Assembly: GCF_014202415.1 (NCBI RefSeq)
Contig: NZ_JACHGR010000002.1
Location: 124,001 to 188,000 of the forward strand
DNA length: 64,000 bases
Reading direction: 5' to 3'
From: Tolumonas osonensis
GTDB taxonomy: Bacteria > Pseudomonadota > Gammaproteobacteria > Enterobacterales > Aeromonadaceae
Each line of letters opens with the position of its first letter. The first letter of the stretch is position 1. This document shows, piece by piece, positions 34,384 to 43,806 of the stretch. The notes below the pieces were generated by a model. The model worked only from the letters and a program-made list of their open reading frames with translations. It had not been told where the DNA came from and made no database searches. The position numbers and the translations under genes were made by a program.

Positions 34384-37293
34384 ATGCGAAACAGAATCCC
34401 CCTTTATGTTCATATCGCAACCCTGTTTTTCTTATTGTTCCTGGTGTTGGGTTGCGCGCTGGTTTTTCAGGGATATCAGCAAACCCTCTCTGGTAATTTT
34501 AGACACGAACAGCAGAACTTCGCCCATCAGAGCACTGAGGTTGAACAATTACTGCAGCTCACTATCCGCCCTGCCAGTACCTCACTGCTCCTGTTCAGCC
34601 ATTCTCATATAGCAACAGCGCAGACTCTGGAACAACGTCTTTCCGACCTGCCCCAGTTCACCGAGTTACTACGCAGTAATGAAGCCTTATCTGCTATTTA
34701 TATAGGTTACAGTAACGGTGATTTCTTCCTGATCCGCAAATTTAATGCTGAAACACGGCTGTCTCTGCAGGAAAAACCACCGGAAAACGCAGCTTTTCTG
34801 GTACAGAGCATTGATAAAAAAGGAGAAATTCGGGAAGGCCGTTTCCTGTTCTATGATGCCGGATTACGGCTAATAGAATCCCGGACTATGCCAGATTACA
34901 ACTTCGATCCCCGAACCCGTATCTGGTATCAGGAGGCACTACAGAATGACGGGGTTGTTATGTCCCGCCCTTATATTTTTTATACCACCCGGGAGCCCGG
35001 AAGTACGCTGGCCATAAAATCCGGCTCCAGCCAGGCCGTCATTGGTGCCGACCTTAGCATCCAGCATTTGTCCCAATTGCTGGCTAAAATGCCCCGTCCC
35101 CAAGGCAGCGAACTGGTTATGTTTGATGATCAGGGACAATTAATCGCGACAGCACAGGAGTCTGTCAGTAATTTTCAAGAGACGAGTACCCTCCCTCAGC
35201 TCGATTCGCTTAACATCCCGGTTCTGAAGAAATTACATGAGGAAGTCTCCCGGCAGAAACTTGTCATCGGAACCCGGCAGGAACTCAGTCTGCGACTGGA
35301 TAACAATAATCTCTGGATGGGTTATCTGACCGCCATGTCATCAGGCAGCGGACATCTCTACTATCTCAGTTTCCTGCTCCCGGCTGATACGCTCTATGCG
35401 CCAGCAAGAAAAAATGCGCTGGAAAGTACATATACTCTTACTTTTATTCTGCTGATTATGTTACCCGGCATCTGGTATGTGGCAAAACGCACTACTCGTC
35501 CTTTATCCGTATTAAGACGTGAAATTGATGCGATCCGGAATTTCGATTTTGAAGGCGAACGGGAGTTCAGTTCACGCATTCTGGAAATCAGTGACCTGGC
35601 CGATGCCATGACCGGAATGCGGCAAACCATGCGGAACTTCATTTCGATCGATAAGGCATTGGGCGCCGAGCACAAATTTGATCCTCTGCTGACTCGTATT
35701 CTGCAGGAAACACTCAAGGCGATTGCTGCCAGCGGCGGTATTATCTATCTGAAACAGGACAAAGATAAACGCATGGAACCTGCCCGGGCATTCTGGCAGC
35801 AAAATGAAATCACCACGCTTTCCGGATTTTCGGTCTCCGAGGAACATACCCTGTTGCCGGCAGTAAATGGGCGCCGGATCGTTCATCTCGCTGAGGAGGC
35901 CGACTGGTTACGCGATTTTGAATCTCTCGCACCATTTAATGAGCACTATTTGTTAGTGGCTGAACCCTTGCTCAATCATCGCAAAGACGTGATTGGCATA
36001 CTGGTGGTGATATTGCTTCACAATCACGAATTGCAGGACGTGAATGCCAGGATCAATCTTATCGGCGCGCTGTCCGGAACCGCTGCCGTGGCAATCGGAG
36101 CGCAACGGCTCATTGAAGAACAGAAACAATTACTGGAATCGTTCATTGCGCTGGTTGCTGGTGCGATCGATGCCAAAAGTGCTTACACAGGCGGACACTG
36201 TCAGCGTGTTCCGGAGTTAACCCGTTTGCTGGCGCAGGCCGCCTGTGATCAGCAGGAAGGCCCTTTTGCTGATTACCATCTTGATGATGAACAATGGGAA
36301 GCCATACACATTGCCAGTTGGCTGCATGATTGCGGTAAGGTCACCACACCGGAATATGTGGTCGATAAGGCTACCAAGCTGGAAATGCTTTATGACCGGA
36401 TCCATGAAATACGGATGCGTTTTGAAGTACTCAAGCGTGATGCGCATATTGCCGCCTTGAATTCGGCATTATCCGATGCGCAGCGGCAAGTTATCACCGC
36501 CTCCTTAGAACCCATCTGGAAAGAACTGGATGACGATTTTGCCTTTATCGCCGAGTGTAATCTGGGTAGTGAGGTGATGGCGCCGGAACGAATCGATCGT
36601 CTGCAACGGATAGCCCGTCGTCAATGGATGAGAACGCTGAGTGATCGATCAGGCGTGTCGCACGAAGAGTTGCAACGCAAAATGCAGACCCCGGTACAAC
36701 CACTTCCCTGCCCGGAACCGCTGCTGGCTGATCGGCCGGAGCATCTGATCCCCCGCCCCTTGTCAGAACAGCTTACTGACGATAATCCATGGGGATTCAA
36801 GGTGCAGGTGCCGGAATATCTCTATAACCGCGGTGAACTGTATAGTCTGTCGGTGACACACGGCACACTGACTGATGAAGAGCGCTACAAGATAAATCAG
36901 CATATTATCCAGACCATCATCATGCTGAATAAGTTGCCATTCCCGCAACATCTGCAGAATGTTCCGGAAATAGCGGGCGGACATCATGAAAAGATGGATG
37001 GCAGCGGCTATCCGCGACGCCTCACCAAAGACGAATTAAGCATTCCCGCCCGCATGATTGCGGTCGCAGATATTTTCGAAGCGCTCACAGCCAGAGATCG
37101 TCCGTATAAACCCGGAAAACCGATCAGCGAAGCGCTCCTGCTGATGCGCCGCATGGTGCAGGAAAATCATATTGATCGGGAACTGTTTATCCTGTTCGTG
37201 CAGAGTGACGTCTGGCGTCATTACGCAGAACAATCTCTGCCGCCGGAACAGCTGGATCATGTTGATAAATCTGCTCTTTTAGTCGGCATTTAA
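34384..37293 (+). CDS. dCache-HAMP-GAF-HD-GYP cyclic-di-GMP phosphodiesterase
   Basis: 969 residues. A membrane helix near residue 10-30, a large periplasmic dCache sensor (about 40-340), a second helix (about 345-365), a HAMP-like linker, a GAF-like domain (about 420-570) and a C-terminal HD-GYP domain. The phosphodiesterase residues are intact: GGHCQRVPELT, H648-D649 (LHDCGK), H867-H868-E and G875-Y876-P877. An insertion of about 150 residues lies between the HD and the HHE motif. The enzyme is predicted to break down c-di-GMP in response to an external ligand. The ATG at 34384 is favoured over 34315. Confidence 0.93.
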   Translation: MRNRIPLYVHIATLFFLLFLVLGCALVFQGYQQTLSGNFRHEQQNFAHQSTEVEQLLQLTIRPASTSLLLFSHSHIATAQTLEQRLSDLPQFTELLRSNEALSAIYIGYSNGDFFLIRKFNAETRLSLQEKPPENAAFLVQSIDKKGEIREGRFLFYDAGLRLIESRTMPDYNFDPRTRIWYQEALQNDGVVMSRPYIFYTTREPGSTLAIKSGSSQAVIGADLSIQHLSQLLAKMPRPQGSELVMFDDQGQLIATAQESVSNFQETSTLPQLDSLNIPVLKKLHEEVSRQKLVIGTRQELSLRLDNNNLWMGYLTAMSSGSGHLYYLSFLLPADTLYAPARKNALESTYTLTFILLIMLPGIWYVAKRTTRPLSVLRREIDAIRNFDFEGEREFSSRILEISDLADAMTGMRQTMRNFISIDKALGAEHKFDPLLTRILQETLKAIAASGGIIYLKQDKDKRMEPARAFWQQNEITTLSGFSVSEEHTLLPAVNGRRIVHLAEEADWLRDFESLAPFNEHYLLVAEPLLNHRKDVIGILVVILLHNHELQDVNARINLIGALSGTAAVAIGAQRLIEEQKQLLESFIALVAGAIDAKSAYTGGHCQRVPELTRLLAQAACDQQEGPFADYHLDDEQWEAIHIASWLHDCGKVTTPEYVVDKATKLEMLYDRIHEIRMRFEVLKRDAHIAALNSALSDAQRQVITASLEPIWKELDDDFAFIAECNLGSEVMAPERIDRLQRIARRQWMRTLSDRSGVSHEELQRKMQTPVQPLPCPEPLLADRPEHLIPRPLSEQLTDDNPWGFKVQVPEYLYNRGELYSLSVTHGTLTDEERYKINQHIIQTIIMLNKLPFPQHLQNVPEIAGGHHEKMDGSGYPRRLTKDELSIPARMIAVADIFEALTARDRPYKPGKPISEALLLMRRMVQENHIDRELFILFVQSDVWRHYAEQSLPPEQLDHVDKSALLVGI

Positions 37294-37329
37294 TGACAAC
37301 AGCCACCCGATCTCCGGTGATAGATTATA

Positions 37330-38649
37330 TTATATCCCCCGCAATCGGTTGAGTTGTTTACCGGCCGCAGTTTCATGACGCTCCGTCCTGGTGGTATGCA
37401 GATACTGGGACGTTGTATCAATACTGTCATGCCCGGCATCCGCCTGCACATGGGCTAGCGGGCGTCCATTCAGGTTAATGTCATGGGTGATCCCGGTGTG
37501 ACGGATACTGTGCGGTGTCATTTGCCGCATTTCCTGCGCATCCTGTTCAAAACCATCGGCTTGCGCCAGATCGGCCGCAGTCTGGATCAGGAAATTGATC
37601 TCGTCGCGCAATTGCCGGATACCCAGATTGGCATTTCGCAGACCAGCATCCCGGCCGCGTCCGGCTGCACGGTGACGCGAAAAAAGCGGCGTACTTTCAT
37701 TCGGTGTCGGTAAGGCAGGCAAACGCAAAAACGTCCGGTAACGCTGCAGTGCATTCAATAACTGATTGGACACCGCAACCGTCCGCCGTTTCCCGCCTTT
37801 ACTGACCGGGATAAAAAATCCCCAGACACCACTGTGACTGTCCCGCCGGAACTGCCCCATCACCGGGGAAAATCCCGGACGAGCCGCCACCTCCGAAATA
37901 CGCAGATAGCAGCTGTACATCAGGCTCACCAGAAATAAGGTTCTTTCATGTAAATCCGGCTGTTCACCGGCCATTTTTTCTGCTGCCGACATCACATAAG
38001 ACCACTGTAACTCACTGAAAGATTTTATGCTTTCATCATCATCGAAGCTATGTACCTTCATGGGTTGCGACGCAAAACGGCTGTGCTTCATCCACATCAT
38101 CGCCGGATTCCGCTCGGTATATTCCTCGTTAATCAGATATCCATAGAATGCGGATAATATTGCCATTTTTGTTTTCAGCGCCTTATCGCTGAGGGCATAC
38201 GGCAGGATCGCGCCATTATCTTTCTTACCCAGAAACGGTCGCCATAAAGGATTAGGCGCCCGGTCACCCCACTCTTTACTGGTGACGAACTGAGCGACAT
38301 TACGGTACGCAATCAGTTCAGCCGGTGGATTAAGGCAATACTCAACGTAACGGTTCATCATCCGGCGGTTAATTTCAGCCACCGAGATACCTTCCTTATC
38401 AAAACACCAGTGCAGAAAGGTGGTGAGTTCACTGCGGTATGTTTTGTAATTGTTTTCGTTAAAACGCTGTTCAGAAAGCCAGTCAACGGCATGTTCGTAA
38501 ACCAGTGCCGCGTCATTTACCCGATTGATCGTCACTTCAGCGACATACTGATTAACATTCGGATTCCCTTCATCCAGATACTGGATGGAATCAAAAAGCG
38601 GAATTACAGGGGGAAGATCTTGCATCGCTGCTTCGGAAGTTGTCTGCAT
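37330..38649 (-). CDS. Tyrosine-type site-specific recombinase/integrase
   Basis: About 439 residues. An N-terminal SAM-like DNA-binding domain (about 40-190) precedes the catalytic domain with Arg in CYLRISEVAA, Lys in SKGGKRR, His-x-x-Arg in HSIRHTGI, His in DAGHDSID and Tyr in TSQYLHT, so the full catalytic set is present. Starts at 38649 (MQTTSEAAM) or 38625 are both possible; neither has a good Shine-Dalgarno. No excisionase, phage gene, integron cassette or attachment duplication is visible, and the neighbours are a sensor gene and a core aminotransferase, so it looks like a stand-alone recombinase. Confidence 0.9.
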   Translation of the reverse strand: MQTTSEAAMQDLPPVIPLFDSIQYLDEGNPNVNQYVAEVTINRVNDAALVYEHAVDWLSEQRFNENNYKTYRSELTTFLHWCFDKEGISVAEINRRMMNRYVEYCLNPPAELIAYRNVAQFVTSKEWGDRAPNPLWRPFLGKKDNGAILPYALSDKALKTKMAILSAFYGYLINEEYTERNPAMMWMKHSRFASQPMKVHSFDDDESIKSFSELQWSYVMSAAEKMAGEQPDLHERTLFLVSLMYSCYLRISEVAARPGFSPVMGQFRRDSHSGVWGFFIPVSKGGKRRTVAVSNQLLNALQRYRTFLRLPALPTPNESTPLFSRHRAAGRGRDAGLRNANLGIRQLRDEINFLIQTAADLAQADGFEQDAQEMRQMTPHSIRHTGITHDINLNGRPLAHVQADAGHDSIDTTSQYLHTTRTERHETAAGKQLNRLRGI

Positions 38650-38745
38650 TTTTATGTAAAGGTAAAGAGATATGAACTGATGGATGTATATGAGGATGTT
38701 ATGATACCGCCATTTCAGTGATAACCCCCTATCTGGAGTCATTTA

Positions 38746-39942
38746 ATGTTCCAACACGTTGATATGTATGCTGGTGATCCAATTCTGTCACTGGTTGATA
38801 CATTTAAGAAAGATCCCCGCGCAGAGAAAGTGAATTTAGGTATTGGTATTTACTACGATGATGCCGGCAACATCCCTGTATTGCCTTCTGTTCAGCAGGC
38901 TGAAACCGATATCGCTCAATCCGTGATCCCACGTGTCTATCTGCCGATGGAAGGCTCTCCGGCTTACCGCACCGCTATCCAGCATCTGCTGTTCGGAAAA
39001 GATAACGCTGTGTTAAAAGCGGGCCGTGTTGCATCTATTCAATCTCTGGGCGGCTCTGGCGCACTGAAAGTTGGCGCAGATTTTCTGCATAAATATTTCC
39101 CGACAAGCGAAATGTGGGTCAGCGATCCTACCTGGGACAACCACCACGCGATTTTCCAGGGTGCCGGGATCCAGACCCACACCTACCCTTATTATGATGA
39201 CGTCACTGGCGGTATCAAATTCAATGCCATGCTGGACACTTTCCAGTCGCTGCCGGAACAAAGCATTGTTCTGATGCACCCTTGCTGCCATAACCCGACC
39301 GGTGTCGATTTATCCCGCGACCAATGGGCGGCCTTACTGCCAGTGATGAAAGAGCGCAAACTGATCCCGTTCCTTGATATCGCTTATCAGGGTTTCGGTG
39401 ATTCACTGACTGAGGATGTTTTCGCCCTGCAGATGCTGATTGATGCGGATATCAGCTTCTTCGTCAGCAACTCGTTCTCCAAAAACCTGTCTTTATACAG
39501 TGAACGTTGTGGCGGCTTGTCAGTGATCTGCCCGACTGCAGAAGAAGCGGAACGCGTACTGGGTCAGCTGAAACTGACCGTCAGAAAAAATTACTCCAGC
39601 CCGCCAAGCCACGGTGCTCTCGTCGTCACAGATGTGCTGACCAAGCCAGAATTACGTGCGACATGGGAAGCGGAAGTCGCTGAAATGCGCGACCGCATCA
39701 AAGCCATGCGCCAGAAGCTGTATGAAACCCTGACCGCCAAAGTGCCGGGCAAAGACTTCAGCTACATGATCAAACAGCGCGGCATGTTCAGCTATACCGG
39801 TCTGACGCCGGAACAGGTCGATCGTCTGCGTGAAGAGTTTGCCGTTTATCTGGTCCGTACCGGTCGTATGTGTGTTGCCGGCCTGAATACCAGCAATGTG
39901 GAGTATGTCGCCAACGCCATGGCGGCAGTATTACAGGATTAA
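38746..39942 (+). CDS. tyrB: Aromatic amino acid aminotransferase
   Basis: 398 residues of the class I aspartate/aromatic aminotransferase subfamily. The N-terminus ([25 protein letters not shown]) and the PLP lysine in [17 protein letters not shown], with the Arg near the C-terminus, match TyrB/AspC. It moves the amino group between glutamate and aromatic or dicarboxylic keto acids, the last step of Tyr and Phe synthesis. AspC cannot be excluded; residues in the active site lean to TyrB. GGAG precedes the ATG. It is divergent from the recombinase gene. Confidence 0.88.
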   Translation: MFQHVDMYAGDPILSLVDTFKKDPRAEKVNLGIGIYYDDAGNIPVLPSVQQAETDIAQSVIPRVYLPMEGSPAYRTAIQHLLFGKDNAVLKAGRVASIQSLGGSGALKVGADFLHKYFPTSEMWVSDPTWDNHHAIFQGAGIQTHTYPYYDDVTGGIKFNAMLDTFQSLPEQSIVLMHPCCHNPTGVDLSRDQWAALLPVMKERKLIPFLDIAYQGFGDSLTEDVFALQMLIDADISFFVSNSFSKNLSLYSERCGGLSVICPTAEEAERVLGQLKLTVRKNYSSPPSHGALVVTDVLTKPELRATWEAEVAEMRDRIKAMRQKLYETLTAKVPGKDFSYMIKQRGMFSYTGLTPEQVDRLREEFAVYLVRTGRMCVAGLNTSNVEYVANAMAAVLQD

Positions 39943-40035
39943 TATGTAATAAATTGCCGGAATCCCGCTCCAGGGCACGGATTCCGGCACCTTCCGATGT
40001 CAAACGAATAAAGTTGTCACAATCTTATTCCAATG

Positions 40036-40110
40036 TTATCCACTGAAATTGTGGATAAAAGGTCATACCACCTCTGTGCCATGCCCCCTTTCCTTGGGTA
40101 GTTATCAACA
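40036..40110. promoter_or_regulatory. Cluster of DnaA-box-like sequences before azoR
   Basis: On the minus strand TTATCCACA (40050-40058) is a perfect DnaA box. TTATCCACT (40036-40044) faces it, forming a palindrome, and TTATCAACA (40102-40110) is one base off. Binding of DnaA is inferred from consensus only; the palindrome could also be a hairpin at the end of the tyrB message. Confidence 0.4.
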
Positions 40111-40217
40111 ATCATTCTAATTAATAGAAAGATTGGCTCTATTTTTTGCCATTTTATTCCTATAAATAGAATGTAAAGTATCAATCAAGGCGCTATGCCA
40201 ATACAGAGGAATAAAAA

Positions 40218-40823
40218 ATGAGCAATGTTTTAGTAATTCAATCAAGTATTCTCGGTCCTTATTCACAATCAGCAAAATTGCTGGACAATTTTGCTGTCGA
40301 ATGGAAACAAAAATATCCGGCAGACAACATCACTGTTCGTGATCTGGCCGCGAATCCGTTGCCTGTACTGGATGGCGAAGTGATTGCCGGTTTTTCTGGT
40401 AATGGCGAACTGAATGCGCGTCAGAAGGAAGTACTTGAGCTTTCAAACAATCTGATTGAAGAAGTTAAAGCAGCTGATTTCGTTGTTGTTGCTGTGCCTA
40501 TGTACAACTTCGGTATTCCGGTACAGCTGAAAACCTGGATTGACCTGATTTGCCGCGCCGGTGTGACTTTCTCTTATTCCGAAACCGGCCCACGCGGTCA
40601 CCTGACAGGCAAAAAAGTACTGATCGTTACAACTACCGGCGGTGCGCACCGTAATACCGCAACGGATCTGGCACTGGCGCATGCGCAGGCAGTGCTGGGC
40701 CTGATTGGCATGCAAGATATCACTGTTGCTTATGCAGAAGCACTGAACATGGGCCCTGAAGCGCAGGAACGTGGTCTGGCTGAAGCAACAAAAGCCATTC
40801 AGGGATTTATCGCTGCACATTAA
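40218..40823 (+). CDS. azoR: FMN-dependent NADH-azoreductase
   Basis: 201 residues, the normal length of AzoR. The flavodoxin-like fold shows the FMN phosphate loop SSILGPYSQSAKL, the segment AVPMYNFGIPVQLKTWIDLICRAGVTF, which contacts the flavin, and TTTGGAH. The dimeric enzyme reduces azo bonds and quinones with NADH and protects against thiol and quinone stress. AGGAA lies before the ATG. A terminator follows directly. Confidence 0.95.
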   Translation: MSNVLVIQSSILGPYSQSAKLLDNFAVEWKQKYPADNITVRDLAANPLPVLDGEVIAGFSGNGELNARQKEVLELSNNLIEEVKAADFVVVAVPMYNFGIPVQLKTWIDLICRAGVTFSYSETGPRGHLTGKKVLIVTTTGGAHRNTATDLALAHAQAVLGLIGMQDITVAYAEALNMGPEAQERGLAEATKAIQGFIAAH

Positions 40824-40831
40824 TTAATGTT

Positions 40832-40867
40832 ATGCTGAGAGAAGTCTTTCTTTTCTCAGCATTTTTC
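40832..40867 (+). terminator. Intrinsic terminator of azoR
   Basis: ATGCTGAGA / TCTCAGCAT with a loop of about 13 bases (extra pairs possible), followed by TTTTCT. It ends 1 bp before the ATG of the HD-domain gene. Confidence 0.75.
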
Positions 40868-40868
40868 T

Positions 40869-41489
40869 ATGGCAACGACGTCAGAAACCTCTTTTCGATC
40901 CGCAATTGAAGCGTATATTCGTCAGCACGCACTTCCTGTAGACAAGTACAGTCATCAGCCACGTTTATATGCTCTGGCACTCAGTCTGGCGCAATCTGCC
41001 AATCTCTCTTTTGATGATGAAATTTTACATGCTGCCGTCTGGTTGCATGATCTGGGCGTATTTGAAGGACACCGCCCTGACAGCCCCGAATTACTGGCAA
41101 AATGGGACAACGTAGCCTACGCCTGTCAGGTTCTTCCTGCCCTGCTCCAAAGCTGGCATTTCCCTTCTGAGAAAATCCCTGCCGTCATCGATTGTATTCG
41201 CCAGCATGCGGCACCATGCCGTCCGGATTCACCGGAAGCGATCCTGTTACATGACGCGGATTTGCTCGAGCAACTGGGCGCCGTAGGTATCATGCGGACA
41301 TTGTGCAAAGTCGGACGCGATACCCGATATGATACGCATGGCAAAGCAGTCGACGTACTGGTTTTCGCACTTAACCTGCCCGATTTTCTGCTGTTATCTG
41401 AAGCAAAAGTGCTGGCCGAAAAGCGGGTAGCGACGTTACAACAGTTTATCCATTCCCTTGCAGATGAAACATTCGGGGTTTCATACTGA
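40869..41489 (+). CDS. HD-domain metal-dependent phosphohydrolase
   Basis: 206 residues with the HD pattern: His in YSHQPRLYALAL, HD in AAVWLHDLGVFEGH, His in CIRQHAAPC and the Asp in LLHDADLLEQLG, so a metal site is complete. Members resemble YedJ/YfbR-like hydrolases of unknown substrate. The ATG is 1 bp after the azoR terminator and has no Shine-Dalgarno, so either a start further in is used or translation is inefficient or leaderless. Confidence 0.83.
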   Translation: MATTSETSFRSAIEAYIRQHALPVDKYSHQPRLYALALSLAQSANLSFDDEILHAAVWLHDLGVFEGHRPDSPELLAKWDNVAYACQVLPALLQSWHFPSEKIPAVIDCIRQHAAPCRPDSPEAILLHDADLLEQLGAVGIMRTLCKVGRDTRYDTHGKAVDVLVFALNLPDFLLLSEAKVLAEKRVATLQQFIHSLADETFGVSY

Positions 41490-41544
41490 ATATTTTGTGG
41501 GCTTATGCAAAGCCGATCACAGGAGATGAGGGATTTATTTGACC

Positions 41545-41575
41545 AACATCTACCTTTAAAAAACCAATAGATGTT
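41545..41575. promoter_or_regulatory. Inverted repeat upstream of the DeoR gene
   Basis: AACATCTA / TAGATGTT, perfect 8-bp arms with a 15-bp spacer, 120 bp before the DeoR start. DeoR-family proteins often autoregulate; binding is inference. Confidence 0.35.
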
Positions 41576-41696
41576 TATATGAGCTGGGGTCGATGAAGTC
41601 AAAAACTCCAGATACAGTAGTGGATGCCAGCATAACCAACAAAATCAATATACTGTCATTCGTATCATGAGCACATTCAGTGGCGAGAAGCATTTT

Positions 41697-42437
41697 ATGC
41701 ATCCAAGACATTCAGTTATTTTAGAGCTGGTTAACAGCACAGGGCGGATCAGCGTGGTGGATTTATCCTCGCAACTCGGCGTTTCCGAGGTCACCATCCG
41801 TCAGGACCTGACACAACTGGAAAACCAGGGTTTTCTGAAGCGGGTACACGGTGCCGCTACGGTGCTTGACAGCGAAGATCCCGAGCATCGCTTGTGGACA
41901 AACAGCAAAATCAAACAGGATATTGCCAACTATGCCTATTCGCTAATCGGGCGTGATGATTGTGTGCTGATTGAAGGCGGTAGTGTGAATGTCATGCTGG
42001 CAAAATTATTGGCAGATCGATCTGACGTCACGATTATCACGTCCAGTTCCTATATTGCGCACCAGTTACGGGCCAGCAAAGCCGAGATCATTCTGCTGGG
42101 CGGACAATATCAGACCAGCAGTGAAAGCCTGGTCGGGCCATTAACCCGGTTGTGTATTGAGCATGTGCATTTCAGCAAAGCATTTATCGGGGTGGACGGC
42201 TTTGATGTTCAGACCGGATTCACCAACCGCAACATGATGCGGGCAGATATCGCGAATGCCATTCTGAATAAACATCAGGAAGTTTTTGTTCTGACCGATT
42301 CCAGTAAATTCGGGCGAATTCATCCGGCGGCGATCGGCCCGACTTCGCTGATCAAGCATGTCATCACTGATAAACATGCCCCGGAAAATGCCCTGCAGTG
42401 GCTAAAAAAGGAAGGGGTTCAGGTTCACGTCATCTGA
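41697..42437 (+). CDS. DeoR-family transcriptional regulator
   Basis: 246 residues from MHPRHSVILELVNSTGRISV. The DeoR HTH (ISVVDLSSQLGVSEVTIRQDLTQLENQGFLKRVHGAA) is followed by the sugar-phosphate-binding domain with DCVLIEGGSVNVMLA, SESLVGPLT and FIGVDGFDVQTGFT. Such repressors sense a phosphorylated sugar. The ATG ten codons upstream (41667) is an alternative. No sugar genes are adjacent, so the target is unknown; the nearest relative by feel is YciT, which is a guess. Confidence 0.88.
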   Translation: MHPRHSVILELVNSTGRISVVDLSSQLGVSEVTIRQDLTQLENQGFLKRVHGAATVLDSEDPEHRLWTNSKIKQDIANYAYSLIGRDDCVLIEGGSVNVMLAKLLADRSDVTIITSSSYIAHQLRASKAEIILLGGQYQTSSESLVGPLTRLCIEHVHFSKAFIGVDGFDVQTGFTNRNMMRADIANAILNKHQEVFVLTDSSKFGRIHPAAIGPTSLIKHVITDKHAPENALQWLKKEGVQVHVI

Positions 42438-42448
42438 CGACCAAATGA

Positions 42449-42475
42449 AAAGCCCCTTGCGGGGCTTTCGTTTTA
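42449..42475. terminator. Terminator between DeoR and dcd genes
   Basis: AAAGCCCC / GGGGCTTT with loop TTGC, followed by TTTTAAT. The adjacent CGTTTTAATCCTG occurs twice in tandem (42469-42481, 42483-42495), the second copy overlapping the dcd stop codon. Confidence 0.8.
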
Positions 42476-42486
42476 ATCCTGGCGTT

Positions 42487-43068
42487 TTAATCCTGATCGA
42501 TACGGCTTGCTACCGCACCCTGCTGACTCTTGTATTTTGCATTGGTCCGTTTGTTATACGGACGTGCCGCCGGGCCAGACATGGTTTCAAAGTTCAGCGC
42601 GCCGATCACCATCCCCGGACGCAGTGCCAGCGGTAAGCGACCACCATTATAGAATTCCAGTACGATACGGCCAGACCAGCCCGGATCGATACGGTGTGCT
42701 GTCACGTGCACCATCAGCCCCAGACGCGCCAGTGAAGAACGACCATCCAGCCAGCCCACAATATTATCCGGCAACGTGACAGACTCATACGTCACCGCCA
42801 GCGCCAATTCACCCGGATGCAGAATAAATACATCACCATCATTGATGTAGATTTCATCACTCATCACACGGTCAATCGCGGCTGAAACTTCTTCTTTCGG
42901 GCCACTCAGATCAATATAAGGTGCTGTATGTGCCTGAAAAACACGAAATTCATTGCCAAGCAGTACATCGACACTGACACCGCTAATACGCGAGCTGTCA
43001 GGACGCGGCTCAATCACGATTTTACCTTCTTCAAGGTGCTGCTCTATGTCGCGATCACAAAGACGCAT
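42487..43068 (-). CDS. dcd: dCTP deaminase
   Basis: 193 residues, full length. It converts dCTP to dUTP for thymidylate synthesis. Family marks are [12 protein letters not shown] at the start, the active-site region [25 protein letters not shown] with the catalytic Glu in IVLEFYN, and a C-terminal lid. It lies 20 bp after udk and forms the end of the mrp-udk-dcd run, an order also found in Aeromonas, Vibrio and enterobacteria. Confidence 0.97.
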   Translation of the reverse strand: MRLCDRDIEQHLEEGKIVIEPRPDSSRISGVSVDVLLGNEFRVFQAHTAPYIDLSGPKEEVSAAIDRVMSDEIYINDGDVFILHPGELALAVTYESVTLPDNIVGWLDGRSSLARLGLMVHVTAHRIDPGWSGRIVLEFYNGGRLPLALRPGMVIGALNFETMSGPAARPYNKRTNAKYKSQQGAVASRIDQD

Positions 43069-43088
43069 GTTTTCTCCAGAATAAATAA

Positions 43089-43733
43089 TCAGCTCAGTAA
43101 TAAATGACGGATCCGCGATTTCAGCATTTCAATCGCGATACGGTTACGGCCACCACGCGGAATAATAATATCGGCATATTGTTTCGATGGCTCAATAAAT
43201 TGTAAAAACATCGGACGTACGGTTTTCTGATATTGTTCCAGCACCGAGTCCATGGTCCGTCCGCGTTCCTGTACATCACGGGCCAAACGACGAACCAGAC
43301 AGATATCCAGCGGCGTATCCATAAAGATACTGACGTTCAGTAACTTGCGCAGCGACGAATCATTCAGCAGCAGAATACCTTCCAGGATAATAATCCGTTT
43401 GGGCGTGAAGTGAATTGTCCGGTCTGTGCGGGTATGTTCGGAGTAAGAATAGGTCGGAATATCCACCGCATTACCCGAAATCAGCTGTTTCAGATGTTCC
43501 GCCAGCAAGGCATGATCAAATGCCGCAGGATGGTCATAATTTGTTTTAACACGTTCAGCCATCGGTAAATGGCTTTGATCCTTGTAATAACAATCTTCCG
43601 TGATCACACCTATCTGATCTTCACCAAGCTCAGCAGTCAGTTCATTGTATATCGTTCTGGCGATCAGACTTTTACCTGACGCAGATGCACCAGCAATACC
43701 TATGATGACGCACTCAGAATGTTTATCAGACAT
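43089..43733 (-). CDS. udk: Uridine/cytidine kinase
   Basis: 214 residues with the P-loop [27 protein letters not shown] and the [21 protein letters not shown] segment. It phosphorylates uridine and cytidine with GTP or ATP in pyrimidine salvage. It sits between mrp and dcd; the 73-bp gap to mrp contains a strong hairpin. Confidence 0.96.
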   Translation of the reverse strand: MSDKHSECVIIGIAGASASGKSLIARTIYNELTAELGEDQIGVITEDCYYKDQSHLPMAERVKTNYDHPAAFDHALLAEHLKQLISGNAVDIPTYSYSEHTRTDRTIHFTPKRIIILEGILLLNDSSLRKLLNVSIFMDTPLDICLVRRLARDVQERGRTMDSVLEQYQKTVRPMFLQFIEPSKQYADIIIPRGGRNRIAIEMLKSRIRHLLLS

Positions 43734-43750
43734 GAATAAATCTCTTTTTT

Positions 43751-43796
43751 GTTATTTCAGGCGGCGCATTATATATAAATCACCACCTGAAATAAC
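43751..43796 (-). repeat. Intercistronic hairpin between mrp and udk
   Basis: GTTATTTCAGGCGG / CCACCTGAAATAAC can pair over 14 bp with one mismatch around an 18-base AT-rich loop. For the transcribed strand it is followed by an A-run, not a U-run, so a message-stabilising or attenuating role is more likely than termination. Confidence 0.5.
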
Positions 43797-43806
43797 ATGT
43801 CATTGC

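Noticed and set aside
37330-38742. Integrative element or integron around the recombinase
   Set aside because: No cassettes, attC-like sites, tRNA, direct repeats or cargo genes are visible on either side.
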